Numbered from the stretch's first letter, positions 11,947 through 19,940 are shown. The stretch: DNA of 64,000 bases from Streptoalloteichus tenebrarius (GCF_024171885.1 NZ_JAMTCP010000029.1:1-64000), one strand, 5' to 3'. The notes: generated by a model from the sequence alone, not told the origin. Translations and numbers: made by a program.

Positions 11947-13077
11947 TCATCGCGACACGGCGGCGAGCCGCGCCGGGTCGGCCACCCGCGCCGACTCCGG
12001 CGGGACGTCACCGCGCAACATCGCCAGCACCGCCTCGGCGGTGACCGGCGCGAGCAGCAGGCCGTTGCGGTGGTGGCCGGCCGCGACCAGCACGCCGGGC
12101 GCCACCTCCCCGATCAACGGCAGGTTGTCCGGGCTCCCGGCGCGGAACCCGGTGACGGCCTCGTCGAGGGCGTACTCGGCGAGCCCCGGCATCACGCGCT
12201 CGGCGTCCCGGAGCAGGTCGCGCACCCCGCCCACGGTGACGTCGGCGTCGAAGCCCGCCTCGTACTGGGTCGCGCCGAGCACCAGCCCGTCCCGTCGGGG
12301 CACGAGGTAGGCGGGGCGGCCCTCGACCAACGCCCGCACGGTGCGCGACGGTGGCGGCAGGGCTCCGCGTCGCGCGCGCAGCCGCAGGATCTCGCCCTTC
12401 ACCGGCCGGATCAGCCCGGCCAGCGCCGGATGCAGCGACCCGCTCCACGCGCCGGCGCAGACCACCACCACGTCGGTGTCCACTGTGGACCCGTCGTCGA
12501 GGTGGACGCGGCCGGTGTCGACCGAGGCGACGCGCCGGCGGTCGAACCGCACGCCCCGTCGCTCGCACGCGGCCAGCAACGCCGTGAGCAGCGCCCGGTT
12601 GTCCACGGCGAGGTCGCCAGGCACGTCGAGTCCGCATCGGACGGACGGCCCGAGCCCCGGCTCCAGTCGGCGCAGCTCGCGGCCGGTGAGCGACCGGACC
12701 GCCCGCCCCAGCCCCGCGAGGTGGTCGGCGAGGACCCGGAGCACCTCGGCGTCGGCCCCGTCGACCGCCACCACCAGCGTGCCGGCCTCGTCCAGCCCCG
12801 GGTCCGCCCCGGAGTCGGCGCGCAGGCGCGCGGCGAAGTCCGGCCAGCGGGCCAGCGAGTCCGACCCGAGGGCGAGGACCGCCTCCTCGCCGGGCCAGGC
12901 CTCGGTCACCGGGGCCAGCATCCCCCCGGCCACCCACGAGGCCCCGCCCCTGGCCGGGCACGGGTCGACCAGCGTCACCGCGAACCCGGAGGACGCGGCC
13001 AGCCAGGCCGCCGACAGTCCCACCACGCCACCGCCGACGACGGCGACGCGCGATCCCACGACCACGTCAGAAGACAC
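11947..13077 (-). CDS. thiO: Glycine oxidase ThiO
   Basis: 376 residues from GTG 13077. A FAD enzyme (DAO fold) oxidising glycine to the imine used by ThiG. It has the dinucleotide motif VAVVGGGVVGLSAAWLAA at residues 10-27, a GGASWVAGGMLAPVTE segment, GEILRLRA, YLVPRRDGLVLGATQYE and the C-terminal TGFRAGSPDNLPLIGEV and AAGHHRNGLLLAPVTA. First gene of the minus-strand operon; the TPP riboswitch lies immediately upstream. The start follows the aptamer by only a few bases, as at thiC. Confidence 0.95.
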   Translation of the reverse strand: MSSDVVVGSRVAVVGGGVVGLSAAWLAASSGFAVTLVDPCPARGGASWVAGGMLAPVTEAWPGEEAVLALGSDSLARWPDFAARLRADSGADPGLDEAGTLVVAVDGADAEVLRVLADHLAGLGRAVRSLTGRELRRLEPGLGPSVRCGLDVPGDLAVDNRALLTALLAACERRGVRFDRRRVASVDTGRVHLDDGSTVDTDVVVVCAGAWSGSLHPALAGLIRPVKGEILRLRARRGALPPPSRTVRALVEGRPAYLVPRRDGLVLGATQYEAGFDADVTVGGVRDLLRDAERVMPGLAEYALDEAVTGFRAGSPDNLPLIGEVAPGVLVAAGHHRNGLLLAPVTAEAVLAMLRGDVPPESARVADPARLAAVSR

Positions 13078-13082
13078 CCCAT

Positions 13083-13173
13083 CACGCTCCCTGCGCCGGC
13101 ATGACCCGGATCAGGTTCGACGGTCGGGGTCGCCCAGACCCCCTCTCAGCCCGGTCCCTCCGGGCTCCCGTGC
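13083..13173 (-). promoter_or_regulatory. TPP riboswitch upstream of thiO
   Basis: Read on the minus strand, GACCGGGCTGAGAGGGGGTC is followed by CGAACCTGATCCGGGTCATG and CCGGCGCAGGGAGCGTGAT. These are the conserved thi-box halves (CTGAGAG; ACCTGATCCGG; GCGCAGGGA). The aptamer ends about 5 bases before the thiO GTG. Confidence 0.93.
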
Positions 13174-13217
13174 GGACCGCCCCCACCGTAACCGGAGGGA
13201 GGGCCTAGGGTCGAGCC

Positions 13218-13904
13218 GTGCCTGGGTTGAGCGGTGAGCGGATCAGGGAGCGGTTGGCCGACGCGCGGTTGTACCTGTGTACCGACGCCCGACGGGACCG
13301 GGGCGACCTCGGGGAGTTCGTCGACGCGGCGCTGGCCGGCGGCGTCGACATCGTGCAGTTGCGGGACAAGGCCGACGGCCCGCTGGAGGCGGCCGAGGAG
13401 CTGGCGGCGTTGGAGGTGATCGCCGAGGCGTGCGCCCGGCACGGCGCGCTGCTGGCGGTGAACGACCGCGCCGACGTCGCGCTCGCGGCCGGGGCGGACG
13501 TGCTGCACCTCGGCCAGGACGACCTCCCGGTGTCGTGGGCCAGGAAGATCCTGGGCGAGGACGTGGTGATCGGCCGGTCGACGCACGACGTCGCGCAGGC
13601 GGAGGCGGCGGCCGTCGAGCCGGGAGTGGACTACTTCTGCACCGGCCCGTGCTGGCCGACGCCCACCAAGCCGGGCCGGCCCGCGCCCGGCCTCGACCTG
13701 GTGCGGCACACGGCGGTCCACGCGGAGCGCACCGGCCACGGCCGCCCGTGGTTCGCGATCGGCGGCATCGACGCGGCCCGGCTGGACGAGGTGATCGCGG
13801 CCGGCGCGGACCGGGTGGTGGTCGTGCGCGCGATCACCGAGGCCGAGGACCCGAGGGCGGCGGCCGAGTTCTTCAGCCGCTGCCTCCGCACCGGAAGCAA
13901 CTGA
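13218..13904 (+). CDS. thiE: Thiamine-phosphate synthase ThiE
   Basis: 228 residues from GTG 13218. Couples HMP-pyrophosphate and thiazole phosphate to thiamine phosphate. Motifs: [22 protein letters not shown] (phosphate and Mg region), [56 protein letters not shown] and [29 protein letters not shown]. Divergent from thiO: only about 45 bp separate its GTG from the thiO aptamer DNA, so the transcript must be very short-leadered or leaderless. No riboswitch is visible on this strand. Confidence 0.95.
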   Translation: MPGLSGERIRERLADARLYLCTDARRDRGDLGEFVDAALAGGVDIVQLRDKADGPLEAAEELAALEVIAEACARHGALLAVNDRADVALAAGADVLHLGQDDLPVSWARKILGEDVVIGRSTHDVAQAEAAAVEPGVDYFCTGPCWPTPTKPGRPAPGLDLVRHTAVHAERTGHGRPWFAIGGIDAARLDEVIAAGADRVVVVRAITEAEDPRAAAEFFSRCLRTGSN

Positions 13905-13946
13905 TCAGCACCTGACAGGCGGCCCAGATGCGGCCTGACATGCGCG

Positions 13947-13979
13947 GGGGCTCCCGGCCGCCACACGGCCGGGAGCCCC
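13947..13979. terminator. Bidirectional hairpin between thiE and DUF397 gene
   Basis: Perfect 14-bp stem GGGGCTCCCGGCCG / CGGCCGGGAGCCCC with a 5-base loop, between converging stops at 13904 and 13991. A close copy lies at 14401-14429. Confidence 0.8.
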
Positions 13980-13990
13980 TGATCTCGATC

Positions 13991-14182
13991 TCAGGCCGGC
14001 GTGAGCCGGCCCGACTTCACCCGGTCCACGAAGGACGCGAACCCCGCACGCTCAAACAGGAGCACAGGCCCACCCGGGTTCTTACTGTCCCGCACAGCGA
14101 CGCCCGGCGACACAGCAGCCACCTCGACGCAATCGGTCTGGGTGCCGCTGTAGCTGGACTTGCGCCACTTCACCACGGCCAT
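13991..14182 (-). CDS. DUF397 protein, copy 1
   Basis: 63 residues: MAVVKWRKSSYSGTQTDCVE, VAAVSPGVAVRDSKNPGGPV, then FERAGFASFVDRVKSGRLTPA. The WRKSSYS, CVEVA and VRDSK-P-GP-L-F motifs define DUF397. These small proteins are normally encoded beside XRE/DUF5753 regulators (WhiJ/AbaA-type loci of streptomycetes), where they act in development and antibiotic control, possibly as partner or antitoxin-like proteins. ATG 14182 is preceded by GGGAGGCC. It is 90 % or more similar to copy 3. Distal member of the array whose regulator is at 15133. Confidence 0.88.
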   Translation of the reverse strand: MAVVKWRKSSYSGTQTDCVEVAAVSPGVAVRDSKNPGGPVLLFERAGFASFVDRVKSGRLTPA

Positions 14183-14233
14183 CACATGGCCTCCCATCCA
14201 TGATCTCCGCAACGGCCAAGCCGCCATCCCCGA

Positions 14234-14397
14234 TCACCACAGATCAAAGCGACCAGACTTCACAGCCTTGGCGAACACCGCGAACTCGGTTGGGCCGAAT
14301 ACGAGCACCGGGCCGCCCGGGTACTTGGAATCCCGAACCAGCGCACCCGACGGAGAAGCAGCCGCCTCCGCACTGAAAGCATCTGATTGGCCACTGA
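14234..14397 (-). pseudogene. 5'-truncated DUF397 fragment
   Basis: The frame encodes SAEAAASPSGALVRDSKYPG, then GPVLVFGPTEFAVFAKAVKS and GRFDLW before a stop at 14234. It is a close relative of the C-terminal two-thirds of copy 4 but lacks the WRKSSYS start. Upstream, the frame runs into the hairpin at 14401 and then a stop, with no ATG or GTG. The 3' flank up to 14183 also matches the flank of copy 4. It looks like a recombination scar. Confidence 0.75.
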
Positions 14398-14400
14398 CCA

Positions 14401-14429
14401 GGCTCCCGGCCGCCGTGCGGCCGGGAGCC
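14401..14429. terminator. Hairpin, duplicate of the one at 13947
   Basis: Stem GGCTCCCGGCCG / CGGCCGGGAGCC (12 bp, one further C:G pair possible). The hairpin and about 90 bp beyond it, up to the 3' end of copy 2, repeat the sequence at 13947-14045. This shows that terminator and gene end were copied together. Confidence 0.75.
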
Positions 14430-14443
14430 TTCTGATCTCGATC

Positions 14444-14638
14444 TCAGGCCGGCGTGAGCCGACCCGACTTCACCCGGTCCACGAAGGACGCGAACACCCG
14501 AGGCTCGAACATGAGCGCCGGCCCCGCAGGGTTCTTGCTGTCCCGCACGGGGACCATACGACGCAGGCTGCCGCCCACCTCGACGCATTGCCCGTTATCA
14601 CTGCTCCGGCTCGACTTGCGCCAGTTCGTTACGGCCAT
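14444..14638 (-). CDS. DUF397 protein, copy 2
   Basis: 64 residues: MAVTNWRKSSRSSDNGQCVE, VGGSLRRMVPVRDSKNPAGP, ALMFEPRVFASFVDRVKSGR, LTPA. All DUF397 motifs are present, but the middle differs most from its neighbours. Its last ~20 codons are nearly identical to copy 1, while the N-terminal half is diverged, suggesting gene conversion at the 3' end. The ATG is preceded by GGGAGGCAATGCG. Probably acts with the nearby XRE regulator. Confidence 0.87.
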   Translation of the reverse strand: MAVTNWRKSSRSSDNGQCVEVGGSLRRMVPVRDSKNPAGPALMFEPRVFASFVDRVKSGRLTPA

Positions 14639-14689
14639 CGCATTGCCTCCCATCGATTGCCCCGAAACGACCGGAGCCGCTGCCCCTGG

Positions 14690-14881
14690 TCAGACCAGGT
14701 CGAGTCGGCCCGACTTCACCCGGTCCACGAAGGACATGAACCCCACACGCTCGAACACGAGCACCGGGCCGGCGGGATTCTTGCTGTCCCGCACAGCGAC
14801 GCGCGGCGACACAGCAGCCACCTCGACACAATCGGTCTCGGTGCCGCTGTAGCTGGACTTGCGCCACTTCACTACGGCCAT
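14690..14881 (-). CDS. DUF397 protein, copy 3
   Basis: 63 residues: MAVVKWRKSSYSGTETDCVE, VAAVSPRVAVRDSKNPAGPV, LVFERVGFMSFVDRVKSGRL, DLV. Very close to copy 1, including the upstream flank (GGGAGGTGATG and the text to about 14940), so the two derive from one duplication. Intact, with a good ribosome binding site. Confidence 0.88.
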   Translation of the reverse strand: MAVVKWRKSSYSGTETDCVEVAAVSPRVAVRDSKNPAGPVLVFERVGFMSFVDRVKSGRLDLV

Positions 14882-14932
14882 CACATCACCTCCCATCCAT
14901 GATCTCCGCAACGGCCGAGCCGCCATCCCCGG

Positions 14933-15136
14933 TCACCGCAGATGAAACTGGCCGGACTTCACGGCCTTGGTAAACGCCGCGAACTCGGTCGGGCCGAACA
15001 CGAGCACCGGGCCGCCCGGGTTCTTGCTGTCCCGCACCATCGCACCCTGCGGAGCGGCGGCCACTTCCACACAGGTGGTTGTCTGCGAGCTGTAGCTCGA
15101 CTTCCGCCAAAGACTCTCCGAAACATCGTTCTTCAC
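14933..15136 (-). CDS. DUF397 protein, copy 4 (adjacent to regulator)
   Basis: 67 residues from GTG 15136: MKNDVSESLWRKSSYSSQTT, TCVEVAAAPQGAMVRDSKNP, GGPVLVFGPTEFAAFTKAVK, SGQFHLR. The start overlaps the stop of the XRE gene by 4 bp (GTGA), the usual regulator-DUF397 coupling. Most likely the ancestral partner of the regulator; the truncated fragment at 14234 descends from it. Confidence 0.9.
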   Translation of the reverse strand: MKNDVSESLWRKSSYSSQTTTCVEVAAAPQGAMVRDSKNPGGPVLVFGPTEFAAFTKAVKSGQFHLR

Positions 15137-15990
15137 CCTGCAACCCCCATCTCCTTGATGACGTCGGCGATCAGGGTGGATGTCTCTTCTCTGCTCAGCG
15201 CCACCCTGAGCATGTGATCGATCGCCTGCCGGTATGCCTCGACGTCCTCCTCCTCGTGAAGAAAGATGCCTGATCGTCGGGTTTCCAGATGCACGATGGA
15301 CTGGTGCTCATCGGGCTCGATCAGGAAGAACGGTCCTTCCAACGCCGGATGCCACCCAGATCGGAAGGGAACGACCCGGATCTCGATGTTCGGCCTCTGT
15401 GCCATTTCGAGCACGAAGCGGAGCTGCTCGACCATGACCGCCGGTGTGCCCAGCACTTGACGTAGCGCGGCTTCACCGATGATCGCGAGGTAACGTGCCG
15501 GGTTCACGCCGCGCGTGAGGATGTCTCGCCGCCCCATTCGGAGTGCCACGCGGGTCGAGACCTCGTCCGACGGCACCTCCGCGTCAAGCATGATCGCGCG
15601 GGTGTAACTGGAGATCTGAAGAAGACCTGGGATCAGCAGCGGCGACACCTCTCTGATCGATACCGCGCTGACCTCGGCATCAAGCAGTGCGAAAAGTTGA
15701 GCACGCAGCTCCGGCAATGTGACAGCCAACCACCGGCGATCGCTGGCACCGCGCGCCATCGAGAGCAGTTCGTCGTAGCGCGCCCCATTGATTTCCAATG
15801 CCGTCAGTATCTGGGCCACATGTGTCGGATCAGGCGTGCGGTGCCCGGTTTCCCATCGCGCAAGCGTTCCGTGACTGACCCCGATCCTTTCGGCGAGGTA
15901 GCGCTGCGTCACGCCTCGCTCGTTACGAGCATCAGCCAGCGCCCGACCAAGCGCCCTTGCTTTGGGCGTGCGTCCGTTGCTTCCACCCAC
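15133..15990 (-). CDS. XRE-family regulator with DUF5753 domain
   Basis: 285 residues. The N-terminal helix-turn-helix (about residues 12-65: ALGRALADARNERGVTQRYL, AERIGVSHGTLARWETGHR) is followed by a DUF5753 sensor-like domain (about 95-280) with IREVSPLLIPGLLQISSYTR, EQLRFVLEMAQRPNIEIRV, VPFRSGWHPALEGPFFL and a C-terminal YRQAIDHMLRVALSREET. This is the standard WhiJ-like architecture of actinomycetes, thought to repress developmental or antibiotic genes together with a DUF397 partner. Coupled to copy 4. G+C is lower than in neighbouring primary-metabolism genes. Confidence 0.92.
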   Translation of the reverse strand: MGGSNGRTPKARALGRALADARNERGVTQRYLAERIGVSHGTLARWETGHRTPDPTHVAQILTALEINGARYDELLSMARGASDRRWLAVTLPELRAQLFALLDAEVSAVSIREVSPLLIPGLLQISSYTRAIMLDAEVPSDEVSTRVALRMGRRDILTRGVNPARYLAIIGEAALRQVLGTPAVMVEQLRFVLEMAQRPNIEIRVVPFRSGWHPALEGPFFLIEPDEHQSIVHLETRRSGIFLHEEEDVEAYRQAIDHMLRVALSREETSTLIADVIKEMGVAG

Positions 15991-16207
15991 GCAGCACAGA
16001 CTACGCAGATCACCGGCCGTTCACACGATCACCCGATCGGTTAATTGTGCCTTTCCCCCTCTCCTGCTTCCGTGATTGTGAAGCGCGGAAGCATGGCAGC
16101 AAGCCATTCGTGCTGAATATGACCCGCACGCCAGCACTGACAGATCGGAGGCGGTTGCGATCCACCTGAGCACAGGCGACCTTCTCTCGCCGCTCCGCGC
16201 CGATCTC

Positions 16208-16513
16208 ATGGCCGTGCCTGTCCACATAGGACAGTGCTCGGGCGCCAGTGGGGCGCACAGGTGGCGACAGGGCACTCGAACCGTGCCCGCCGCCGAACTA
16301 CTCCGCAGGCTCGGGCGGCCGGTCCTCTCACCTCGGTGTCACCGCAGCACAGCGCACCGGGACGACAAACAGGCACTCGTGGAGCTGCGGCGGCGGGCCG
16401 CCTTGGAGCGCGCGCTCGCCACCCTGCGACGGCAGCACGAGCGCCCACAGGTCCAGCCGCCACCCCAGTCCGCCACTCCGCGCGGGTGCGGCAATGCCAT
16501 CCGGTGGCCGTGA
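16208..16513 (+). CDS. Possible small protein, unknown
   Basis: 101 codons from ATG 16208, TGA overlapping the ATG of the next gene (TGATG). Contains VPAAELLRRLGRPVLSPR and a charged helical stretch KQALVELRRRAALERALATL. No family recognised and no strong ribosome binding site. The overlap with the following gene and fair third-position G+C are the only support. It may be non-coding leader. Confidence 0.35.
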   Translation: MAVPVHIGQCSGASGAHRWRQGTRTVPAAELLRRLGRPVLSPRCHRSTAHRDDKQALVELRRRAALERALATLRRQHERPQVQPPPQSATPRGCGNAIRWP

Positions 16514-17079
16514 TGTGGGACTACCCGCATCTCGTCCAGTACTTCAAGGTGGTGCGGGGTCAACGGGTGTTGGCCTTCCAGGAGGAAGTGAACGATCACG
16601 GCTTCTACGTCGGTCGGACACCGCACCGCCAGGCGAAGACCACGGCGATGGAGTACCTGATGGCGCTCACCGTCTACTGGCGCGCGGAATACGGCTCCAT
16701 GTACGGGGTTTCGCCCGCTGACCGGATCATCGCTCGCGCATGGAGTCTCGACGCGACGGGAAGGCGGCTCATCGCCGAGGTGACCGTGCGCCCCGAGCCC
16801 GCCAGGGAGGAGCCGCCACCCGGCCCCGCCCCCACTCCGGCACTCCCGAACCCCGCCCCGGCGCAGGCGCGCCGCCAAGTTCCCACCCCAGCCCCTGTCC
16901 ATCGCGGTCCAGCTCCGGCGCCACCCAGTCCCGCTCGGGTCCGCTCGACCCCGGCTCCCCCTGTTCCTCCTCCTGTTTCTCCCCCCGCTCCTCCCCCCGC
17001 TCCTCCCCCCGCTCCTCCTGTTGTTCCTCCCCCTGGCCACGACCCGCGCCGTCCACTGTGGTCGGACAGCCCGAGCTGA
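16513..17079 (+). CDS. Small protein with proline-rich tail, unknown
   Basis: 188 residues from ATG 16513. A compact N-terminal part (about residues 1-95: MWDYPHLVQYFKVVRGQRVL, HGFYVGRTPHRQAKTTAMEY, MALTVYWRAEYGSMYGVSPA) looks like a folded domain I cannot name. The rest is Pro/Ala-rich, with runs such as PAPPPAPPPAPPVVPPP encoded by a CTCC-type repeat at 16978-17018. No signal peptide or membrane segment. It is divergent from the XRE regulator, which could control it. Unknown function. Confidence 0.6.
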   Translation: MWDYPHLVQYFKVVRGQRVLAFQEEVNDHGFYVGRTPHRQAKTTAMEYLMALTVYWRAEYGSMYGVSPADRIIARAWSLDATGRRLIAEVTVRPEPAREEPPPGPAPTPALPNPAPAQARRQVPTPAPVHRGPAPAPPSPARVRSTPAPPVPPPVSPPAPPPAPPPAPPVVPPPGHDPRRPLWSDSPS

Positions 17080-17120
17080 GTGGCGCCCGGACCGTCCGAC
17101 CCCGAGCGGACCCGCCCTGA

Positions 17121-18752
17121 TCAGACCTCGTCGGCGGCGGCGTGGGTGTCGCCGGCGGGTTCGCCGAACCAGGTGCGCAGGGCGACGTCCAGGATCTTCC
17201 GGTCCGGGCGCTCGCCCTGCGCCACCGCCCAGGCGACGTGCCCGTCCGGGCGCAGCAGCACCGCCGCGAGGTCGTCGCGGTCGAGGCAGCGCCCGGTGAC
17301 CACCCGGACGCGGTCACGCCAGCCGTCCGCCGCGTCGGCCACCCCCGCGCCGAGGTCGAGCAGCACGGCCCGTCCATCACTCATCACAGCGGAAAGCCGT
17401 GTGGCGGCCCGGGAATCCACGTCGACCTCCAGCTCCAGTTCCGGGCAGCTCCTGCCGATCAGGGGATGCCCGTGGGTCGGGTACGGGAAGTCGTAGCGGA
17501 CGGCGACGCCGTGCAGCATCGACCCGACGAACCGGTTGACCTCGTCCAGACCGAGCATCTCGGCGACCAGCTCCCGCATCGCGCCGGACTGGTCGTCCGG
17601 CCGCATGATCGCGACCTGGGCGCGGGTGTTCTGGAGCACGCGCGCGCCGACCGGGTGCCGCTCCGCCGTGTAGGTGTCCAGCAGCCCCTCAGGGACCCGG
17701 CCGCGCACCACCGCCGCGAGCTTCCAGCCCAGGTTCACCGCGTCCAGCAGCCCGAGGTTGATCCCCTGGCCGCCGAACGGCGAGTGGACGTGCGCGGCGT
17801 CGCCGGCGAGCAGGACCCGGCCGAGCCGGTAGGTCGTGACCTGCCGGGCGTTGTCGGTGAACCGGGTCGCGGTCCGCACCGCCGTGACCGTGACGTCCGT
17901 GCCGCTGACCCGGCGCAGGCTCTCCTGGATCTCCTCCCGGGTCACCGGGGCGTCCCGGTTCTCGGGCGGGCCGTCGAACTCCAGGGTGAACACCCGACCC
18001 GGCACGGGACCGTAGGCCATCATCCCCGTCGGCGTGCGCCGCCAGCCCAGCGGGAGCAGCTTGTCCGGGTCGTCCAGCTCCACCAGCGCCTGGTGGCCGG
18101 TGAGGCTGGGCGGCGTGCCGGGGAAGTCGAACCCGGCGAGCTTGCGCACCGTGCTGCGGCCACCGTCGCAACCGACGAGGTAGCGGGCGTGGAACCGTTC
18201 CTCCTCGCCGTCCGGCGTCGCCGCCACGACGGTGATCCCGTCCTCGCCGTGGTCGGTGAAGCCGGTGACCGTGCGCTCCCGGCGCACCTCGACGCCGAGC
18301 CGGTCGACGTGGCCCGCCAGGATGCGTTCCAGGTCCTGCTGGGAGACGGCCGCGTACCGCCGCGCCGGGTCCTCCTGGCGGGTCTGGTCGATCAGGAACA
18401 ACCCCGCGAAGTGGCCGCCGCCGCGCCGGAACGGGTTGTGCTCGTCGAGCACCTCGTCCAGCCGGCCCTCGGCCTCGGCCGTCCGCAGCGCCGCGTCCAG
18501 CGCGGGGTCGGCCGCGCGGCGCACCTCCAGGAACTTCCGCGTCGTGGCCCGCTCGACCTCGGCGACCTCGGGGCCGAGCCCCCTGCGGACCAGCGCCTCG
18601 GCCGCGAGCGGCCCGATCGCCCCCGCCCTGATCGTCTGGTCGGGCTCGGCCCGCCGCTCCAGCACCACGACCGAGGCCCCGCCCAGCACCAGCTCCCCGG
18701 CCAGCATCAGGCCCGTCGGCCCCGCTCCCACCACCACCACGTCGACGTCCAC
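17121..18752 (-). CDS. FAD-dependent aromatic monooxygenase
   Basis: 543 residues from GTG 18752, chosen because AGGAGGGG lies at ideal spacing; starts up to 18773 are possible. Class A flavoprotein hydroxylase: VVVVGAGPTGLMLAGELVLG at the N-terminus (FAD-binding GxGxxG), LVGCDGGRSTVRKLAGFDFP (DG motif), and GRVLLAGDAAHVHSPFGGQG (GD motif), then a thioredoxin-like C-terminal domain. It resembles PHBH/phenol-hydroxylase-like and polyketide hydroxylases, which insert oxygen into aromatic rings using NAD(P)H. No polyketide genes are nearby. It is divergent from a TetR gene, so it is probably substrate-induced, for detoxification or catabolism. The substrate is unknown. Confidence 0.87.
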   Translation of the reverse strand: MDVDVVVVGAGPTGLMLAGELVLGGASVVVLERRAEPDQTIRAGAIGPLAAEALVRRGLGPEVAEVERATTRKFLEVRRAADPALDAALRTAEAEGRLDEVLDEHNPFRRGGGHFAGLFLIDQTRQEDPARRYAAVSQQDLERILAGHVDRLGVEVRRERTVTGFTDHGEDGITVVAATPDGEEERFHARYLVGCDGGRSTVRKLAGFDFPGTPPSLTGHQALVELDDPDKLLPLGWRRTPTGMMAYGPVPGRVFTLEFDGPPENRDAPVTREEIQESLRRVSGTDVTVTAVRTATRFTDNARQVTTYRLGRVLLAGDAAHVHSPFGGQGINLGLLDAVNLGWKLAAVVRGRVPEGLLDTYTAERHPVGARVLQNTRAQVAIMRPDDQSGAMRELVAEMLGLDEVNRFVGSMLHGVAVRYDFPYPTHGHPLIGRSCPELELEVDVDSRAATRLSAVMSDGRAVLLDLGAGVADAADGWRDRVRVVTGRCLDRDDLAAVLLRPDGHVAWAVAQGERPDRKILDVALRTWFGEPAGDTHAAADEV

Positions 18753-18790
18753 GCGTCCCCTCCTCATCACCACGAAGAACTTTATACCCG

Positions 18791-18811
18791 GTACAAGTTT
18801 GAGCTTGGTAC
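18791..18811. promoter_or_regulatory. Candidate TetR operator between monooxygenase and regulator
   Basis: GTACAAGTTTGAGCTTGGTAC is an imperfect inverted repeat (GTAC-AAG ... CTT-GTAC) in the AT-rich 68-bp divergent spacer, which also holds TTTATACCC and CTTTTTTCT. Position and symmetry suit autoregulation by the adjacent TetR protein. Confidence 0.55.
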
Positions 18812-18820
18812 TTTTTTCTC

Positions 18821-19474
18821 GTGGCGGAGGGCCTGAGGGAACGGAAGAAGCGGCACACCCGGGAGCACATCTCGGCGGTGGCGACCAGGCTGTTCGTGGA
18901 ACGCGGGTTCGACCAGGTGACCGTCGCCGAGGTCGCCGAGGCGGCGAACGTCTCGCGGATGACGGTCTTCAACTACTTCCCGCGCAAGGAAGATCTCTAC
19001 CTCGACCGGTACGAGGAGCTCTGGGAGCTGTTCACGGGGGCGATCGAGCGCCGCGCGCCGGGCGAGTCGGTGTTCGACGCGGTCCGCCACCTGCTGATCG
19101 GCATGATCGAGCAGGGCCATCCGCTGTCGGCGCTCCTCGACGACGTGCACCGGTTCTGGGCCGTGGTGCGGGAGAGCGAGGCGCTGCGCGCCCGCGTCCG
19201 GGAGCGTCGGGAGGAGATGGAGGACGTCCTCACCGAGGTGATCGCCAGGGAGACCGCTCGACCCCCACACGACCCGACGGCCCGCCTGGCCTCGGCCACG
19301 ATCTGCGCGGTGCTGTGGGTCGCGCACGCCGAGGCCCTGCGTCGGCTGGAGGCCGGGGAACGGGCCGACGACATCCGGCCCGACCACGTCCAGATGGTCA
19401 ACGACCAGTTCGACCTGCTGGCCTCGGGCGGGCTGGCCGACCTCGGCCGGTGCGCGGGCTCCCCGGACCGCTGA
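18821..19474 (+). CDS. TetR-family repressor
   Basis: 217 residues from GTG 18821. The DNA-binding domain is at residues 8-60 (RERKKRHTREHISAVATRLF, VERGFDQVTVAEVAEAANVS, RMTVFNYFPRKEDLYLDRYE), with NYFPRKEDL the family signature. The C-terminal ligand domain is of a type I cannot specify. Divergent from the FAD monooxygenase with a shared operator-like spacer, so it most likely represses that gene and itself. The upstream CTTTTTTCT replaces a recognisable Shine-Dalgarno sequence, so it may be leaderless. Confidence 0.9.
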   Translation: MAEGLRERKKRHTREHISAVATRLFVERGFDQVTVAEVAEAANVSRMTVFNYFPRKEDLYLDRYEELWELFTGAIERRAPGESVFDAVRHLLIGMIEQGHPLSALLDDVHRFWAVVRESEALRARVRERREEMEDVLTEVIARETARPPHDPTARLASATICAVLWVAHAEALRRLEAGERADDIRPDHVQMVNDQFDLLASGGLADLGRCAGSPDR

Positions 19475-19643
19475 GCGCCGGGCGCGGCCGGGCCGTCGAC
19501 AAGGTCATTCCGAGGGCACGATGAGGGGATTCTTGAGCACCCCGATCTCGTGCGACTGATTAACGAGCACCAGGAGCACAAGGCCGCTCAACCGCGCCCG
19601 ACGCAGCGCTCCTCCACATTCAATCAGGGTGACAGTCAGCGAG

Positions 19644-19940
19644 CTATGTGCCGTCGTGTCGGCGGCCAGGAGATCGAACGCGATCGGGAGACAACGCTGA
19701 AGTTCCTTCCCGTTGTTTCCGCCGTTTCGCCGATTCTTTTCTTGCTGCCGCCCATCGTCGAGCCAGGTAGTCGACCACCTCACTCTCGGGGACCCTCGGA
19801 GCGCCTCGCCCCGTCCCGAGACGAACCTCAACCAAATCTCCGGACTGAACGAGCCGTAATACTGTTCGCTCCGAGCAGTTCAGAATCTTTGCCACTTCTG
19901 CCCGAAAGAGCAAACGCTCTCCACTAATAGCGGCACTCAC
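19644..19940 (-). CDS. Small excisionase/MerR-like helix-turn-helix protein
   Basis: 98 residues from GTG 19940 (VSAAISGERL), preceded by GGAGGT; an ATG at 19961 in the same frame is an alternative. The core LLFRAEVAKILNCSERTVLR, LVQSGDLVEVRLGTGRGAPR, VPESEVVDYLARRW is the winged-helix DNA-binding fold of excisionase-family (HTH_17) proteins. A basic tail follows. Such proteins occur in integrative elements, where they control excision, and as plain regulators. No integrase is present here. G+C is lower than in the flanking genes. Confidence 0.75.
   Translation of the reverse strand: MSAAISGERLLFRAEVAKILNCSERTVLRLVQSGDLVEVRLGTGRGAPRVPESEVVDYLARRWAAARKESAKRRKQREGTSALSPDRVRSPGRRHDGT

Noticed and set aside
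14401-14588. A DUF397-region frame of 114 codons (14244-14588) as a fusion gene
   Set aside because: It is in a different phase from both DUF397 coding frames and has no family motifs; the true frames are annotated separately.
14686-14698. CTGGTCAGACCAG as a DasR site
   Set aside because: It has one central base rather than the TCTAGA core, lies in the end of a DUF397 gene and has no link to sugar genes. Probably chance.
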